NCBI GenBank assembly: GCA_944990035.1
Contig: CALYLX010000145.1
Span: 496,001 to 560,000, forward strand
Direction: 5' to 3'
DNA: 64,000 nucleotides
DNA from: Clitopilus passeckerianus
Lineage: Eukaryota > Basidiomycota > Agaricomycetes > Agaricales > Entolomataceae
The notes under the pieces: model-generated
What the model was told of the DNA's origin: nothing
The model's input: the letters and a program-made list of their open reading frames with translations, nothing else
Database searches by the model: none
In this document: positions 60,717 to 64,000 of the stretch, piece by piece
Position numbering within the stretch: position 1 is the stretch's first letter
Layout: every line of letters starts with the position of its first letter
Position numbers and translations under genes: made by a program

Positions 60717-62489
60717 TCAGTTTCCGGGTTCGTCGTGGCTATTCCTGGATTTGTCCCAGGCGCCATGGGGATTAGACTTTGCCTTCGTGTGATTGGCAAA
60801 GCCAGAGCCTCGTGCTCCACCAACATTAGGCCGCTGTATTGGTGATTGCCCACTAGAATATCCAGGCCCAGCCCCGGTGACGACTTTCAATGGCCGCCCG
60901 GGCTCAAAAGCGGGTGCTTTGCTCGACAGGGTGATAGATGGGGAGGTATTACTCTTAGTTGGTTGGGTAGGGGATGTATGGCTTCCTGATGTGCTTCCAC
61001 TACTCGAGGATTTTAGGGACAATTGTCGATTCGGATTTTGCAATATGGTGATGTGACCCTGCGAGTTGAGAGATGTCGAGCGAGGATTGTGGCCTGTGGC
61101 TTGGGGTTGCCAGGATGGTGCGGTCCGGTGGGGAGATTGGGTATCGGTTGGTGTGGGTCTTTGGATAGGTGCTGGCCTTGCAATGGCTCCAGGAGAGCCT
61201 TGAGACCGCATCCGCTGCCCAGGGAAGTAAGGGAAAGTGGGGGAGTTTTCCGGTATAACTGGTGGGATCGACAAAGGGTGGTCTTCATATTCCTGGGGTT
61301 CCGTATAGACTTCATTATCCACCTGCTCAATCTCTCTCCCAATATCTTGAAGTTGCTCCTCAAGATCGACCAAGGTGGTGGACTCTAGCTTCTCCTTCTT
61401 TGCATTGAGTTTCTCCACCTTGTTCGTCAACGACGCAAGCTCTGCTTTCATCGACTCTATCCTCTTCTTTTCCTTCTCTATGATCCTATCCTTCTCCTTC
61501 CGTACTTTGTCCGCCTCTGCCTTCACTTTCGCATGTTCCGCTTCTTTTGCAGCCTTTTGCCTATTGATCTCCGGTAACTGGTCCTCGACTTCCTTGATGC
61601 TATCCTCCGTTTCCGCAACCGCATTTTGAGTCCGTTTAACGGCCTCCTGTAGAGAAAGTATTCTTTGCTTGGCTCTGTGTTCGGTAGCATTGTGCTTTTC
61701 GGTCGCCCGTTTAAGAATCTCGATTTCAGACCGCAGTGAGGCATCAGATTTCTGAGCATCGCGTCGGGCAGCTTTCAGAGAGGCCGTCAGATCGTCGCGC
61801 TCCGTATTTAGTAGTGTCAGGGTGTGCTGAAGCTGAGCGAGCCTTTCTTCTGGTGAGAGCTGGATAGTCATAGTTGGAGGTGTGTTGGGATTGGTTCGAT
61901 TTGGAGAGGTGGAAGGAGTAGACGATTGTCTGTCCGAAGACGAATGTGCAAAGGATGGCGATTCTGGGTCCGTAGCTTCCTCCGCTGGTTCTGGTTCAAT
62001 AACAGCATCTGGCAGTCCGTCAGAAATCGTCAGACGACCAGCTTTGAGTGACTCACCTTCTGTTATGACCTGTCTTCTTATGCTGGAATCTCCTTGGAAG
62101 AGTTCCAAGTCGACATCGTAGTGCCTGCCAGGCATCAATGAATAGATGATAATGACAGCTTCATCTGCGGTATCATCGATCCGAATGAAGACCCTCTGCC
62201 AGGGTGATCCATTTACTTTGACGGACATCCCTCTATCAAGTACCTCCTGTATTATGCTCTTGCTCTTCCCTCTGCTTTCTTCCGTTCTACTGCTTGACTC
62301 TGCTTGGGATTCCCCATCTTCTGTCAAGTCCAAGGATGATCCAAAATTGTCATTGAGATTCCCCAAGTTCGAAGACAGGATGAAAGTCACAGATACAGAG
62401 GTGACTTCTCGAACTGCAAGAGACAAAGGAGGCTGCCACGGTCGTATTGAATGCCACCCATTAGAGCTTGAGCTCGCGTCGGAGGCCAT
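60717..62489 (-). CDS. Uncharacterised 590-residue coiled-coil protein (intronless)
   Basis: One uninterrupted frame from ATG 62489 to 60717. Residues about 20-180 look globular, with alternating hydrophobic strands (SVKVNGSPWQRVFIRIDD, AVIIIYSLMPGRHYDVDLELF), perhaps a fibronectin-III- or C2-like beta domain. A Ser/Pro spacer follows. Residues about 215-390 are a long charged coiled coil (EERLAQLQHTLTLLNTERDD, EKEKKRIESMKAELASL). The last 200 residues are Pro/Ser/Gln-rich and disordered. I do not recognise a family with certainty. Lack of introns is unusual in this intron-rich window. Confidence 0.85.
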   Translation of the reverse strand: MASDASSSSNGWHSIRPWQPPLSLAVREVTSVSVTFILSSNLGNLNDNFGSSLDLTEDGESQAESSSRTEESRGKSKSIIQEVLDRGMSVKVNGSPWQRVFIRIDDTADEAVIIIYSLMPGRHYDVDLELFQGDSSIRRQVITEGESLKAGRLTISDGLPDAVIEPEPAEEATDPESPSFAHSSSDRQSSTPSTSPNRTNPNTPPTMTIQLSPEERLAQLQHTLTLLNTERDDLTASLKAARRDAQKSDASLRSEIEILKRATEKHNATEHRAKQRILSLQEAVKRTQNAVAETEDSIKEVEDQLPEINRQKAAKEAEHAKVKAEADKVRKEKDRIIEKEKKRIESMKAELASLTNKVEKLNAKKEKLESTTLVDLEEQLQDIGREIEQVDNEVYTEPQEYEDHPLSIPPVIPENSPTFPYFPGQRMRSQGSPGAIARPAPIQRPTPTDTQSPHRTAPSWQPQATGHNPRSTSLNSQGHITILQNPNRQLSLKSSSSGSTSGSHTSPTQPTKSNTSPSITLSSKAPAFEPGRPLKVVTGAGPGYSSGQSPIQRPNVGGARGSGFANHTKAKSNPHGAWDKSRNSHDEPGN

Positions 62490-62714
62490 GATTGCAGGCA
62501 GAAAAGTGAGGGAAGGTCACGTGTGCAGCCCAATTTGGGTCTCGAGGTTGGGATGCTTGGCAAGTGTGGCGCACTGCCACTGGCGCGCAAGTTATCTGCC
62601 TCCGTTTCATGCCAGGTTTTTCAACGGAAAGGGATCTCAGAACCTTCGTATATACATTAAGATCCGAGTAAAGTACAGGTTATTACAGGCAGCGCTTGAA
62701 ATGGTATATGCACA

Positions 62715-64000
62715 CTAAGTTTGAGAGGCGGTATCGGAGCTGAGGACTTTAACTGGATCAACACCCATCTTTCTAACAACCTTCTCATTCGCCTTCGCAA
62801 CGCCTCGTTGGGCCTTCCCTAAACCCCAGCCAAGACTGACGCCAGCGAGATCGGACCTTCTACCTGACCGTCCCACACCGCTCTCGTGCTCCACCCAGGT
62901 CTTGTAAAGACCTTCATACGTGGTCCATGCGCCCTTATATCCGAGTCCGCCTTTCTCTGCAGACAACCTCGCTCTTGAGTCGTCGAATATAAGGTGGACG
63001 GATGTGAGGGCGAAGAGGGCCGGTTGGAGGTTAATCAAGTCTCCATTAATCGGTGGGAGCCATTTTGCCAGGAAGCTTCCAATAGTGACCAGATAGTGGC
63101 GAGAGCGGTAGTATGCTTCAATCAACGTGGCTACAATAAGCATGAGGGTTGGTGGCATGTTCGGGAAATGAGTTTCTCCACCGCTCAACGTCTCCAAAAA
63201 GGTGTAGACGTCGCCATAGGTCTGGATAGGCCCGGGATCTGCGACGTTGAAAGCTTGGCCACCAATATCCGGGTTCTTGCTACCACCGAGCAACTCAATC
63301 AGGCGCTGCTCGTAGCAGAGATGCGCAAGAGCACAGTTCTCAACATAGCAGAAATTCTGTACAACAGTTGCTATCCATGTTGGATTGGTCTTGCGAACGA
63401 GGTAGGCACCACATAACATGTCCCCTCGAGGTCCGAAAATGCCGTTCCCAGGACGAATGCAGCCGGTCCTGAGAAGTCCACGTTGTGTTTTAGATTTGTC
63501 GGCCTGACGAACAATCTTGTCTGCCCGAATCTTTGTTGCAGCATAATTCGAGAAGAAATCGTCGTGCTTCTTGGGTAACCGTTCTTCATCATCATTAATC
63601 AATTGCGTGAAATGTTTCGGCTCCTTCTCCCATGGCCAGAGGAAGAAACGCGTCCGCCAAACTCCCACCGATCCGGAGGAGGTGTATACGAGTGCGCTGG
63701 TCCCGATGGCACGTGCGGCGTTGACAATGTTTTGAGTTCCCTGAACATTGACGCGTTCAGAAGGCGGCAGGAGAGCTTCAGTCCGTTCATAGAAGCGGAT
63801 ATTGGCAGCAGTATGGAAGACTGTGATTTCTGGATCTTCGGCGTCGCGACCATCCGCCCAAGACGCGGTAAATGCAGCATTCATTGACTTCTCATCTGAG
63901 ATATCAGTCTGAATGAAAGTCGTGTCTTTGCCTTTGCCGGTCAACAGATCTTCGCGTGCAGGTGGGCGAATATCCAAGAGTCGGATTGATTTGGGATTTT
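62715..64000 (-). CDS. 3-beta-hydroxysteroid dehydrogenase/isomerase-type (ERG26-like) protein, partial at right edge
   Basis: The frame is open through the window's end (minus strand), so the N-terminus, including the Rossmann GGxGxxG, is off the edge. Visible: LDIRPPARE after the first strand, ITVFHTAANIRFYER, VNVQGTQNIVNAARA, the VYTSSGSVG strand, the catalytic YAATKIRADKIV, and RTGCIRPGNGIFGPRGDML, all of the 3-beta-HSD family. A membrane-associated segment follows (LMLIVATLIEAYYR). The family includes sterol C-4 decarboxylases of ergosterol synthesis and several secondary-metabolism enzymes; this one is not a confident ERG26 orthologue. The stop is at 62715-62717. Confidence 0.87.
   Translation of the reverse strand, partial: NPKSIRLLDIRPPAREDLLTGKGKDTTFIQTDISDEKSMNAAFTASWADGRDAEDPEITVFHTAANIRFYERTEALLPPSERVNVQGTQNIVNAARAIGTSALVYTSSGSVGVWRTRFFLWPWEKEPKHFTQLINDDEERLPKKHDDFFSNYAATKIRADKIVRQADKSKTQRGLLRTGCIRPGNGIFGPRGDMLCGAYLVRKTNPTWIATVVQNFCYVENCALAHLCYEQRLIELLGGSKNPDIGGQAFNVADPGPIQTYGDVYTFLETLSGGETHFPNMPPTLMLIVATLIEAYYRSRHYLVTIGSFLAKWLPPINGDLINLQPALFALTSVHLIFDDSRARLSAEKGGLGYKGAWTTYEGLYKTWVEHESGVGRSGRRSDLAGVSLGWGLGKAQRGVAKANEKVVRKMGVDPVKVLSSDTASQT

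Overview
The window looks like nuclear DNA of a mushroom-forming basidiomycete (Agaricomycetes). Genes are cut by many GT-AG introns of about 45-60 bases, both strands are densely used, and several families typical of that class are present: DUF6533/DUF6534-type membrane proteins, a fungal sesquiterpene synthase, a chromodomain Ty3/gypsy element and a SIN3 corepressor flanked by PAH-only genes.

Layout. 1-384 holds the 3' end of a probable DUF6534 gene. 625-3208 encodes a MATE transporter. 4129-4593 (minus) encodes mitochondrial ribosomal protein uS8m. 4715-17518 is a nested mobile-element block. 18013-20466 encodes an MFS transporter. 20732-22245 (minus) encodes snurportin-1 and diverges from CIA1 (22335-23661), which is followed by the histidinol-phosphate aminotransferase gene (23814-25225). 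25.2-29.0 kb is gene-poor. 29026-30327 encodes a zinc-finger protein. 30963-38248 is a terpenoid-type cluster: P450, sesquiterpene synthase and short-chain dehydrogenase. Then come 2-oxoglutarate dehydrogenase E1 (38938-42284), an S1/P1 nuclease (42586-43918), an intron-containing tRNA-Pro(CGG), an aldehyde dehydrogenase with frame breaks, a histidine-phosphatase protein, SIN3 (47822-52575), two stand-alone PAH proteins, two tandem DUF6533-type genes, a 590-residue coiled-coil protein, and a 3-beta-HSD-type dehydrogenase cut by the right edge.

The most notable object is the block at 4715-17518. Its ends are terminal inverted repeats (14 identical bases, then an imperfect extension) flanked by a perfect 8-bp direct repeat, GTCCGAGC. 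Inside lies one multi-exon gene whose product combines AT-hook motifs, a Cys/His-containing region, a segment with DDE-transposase-like D motifs, a complete DEDDy 3'-5' exonuclease and a C-terminal Cys cluster. This has the architecture of a cut-and-paste DNA transposon with a transposase-exonuclease protein that I cannot place in a named superfamily. A 7.2-kb Ty3/gypsy chromovirus has inserted into it, with its own 5-bp duplication CCCTT and LTRs differing by one T. The retroelement appears to use Tf1-like self-priming: the first 11 bases of its predicted transcript are complementary to its primer-binding site.

Both nested elements, and one aldehyde dehydrogenase, carry frame breaks that look mostly like single-base losses in short homopolymers, whereas long single-copy genes nearby are clean. 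I cannot tell decay from consensus error with the sequence alone. All product names come from recognising motifs by eye; no database search was run.
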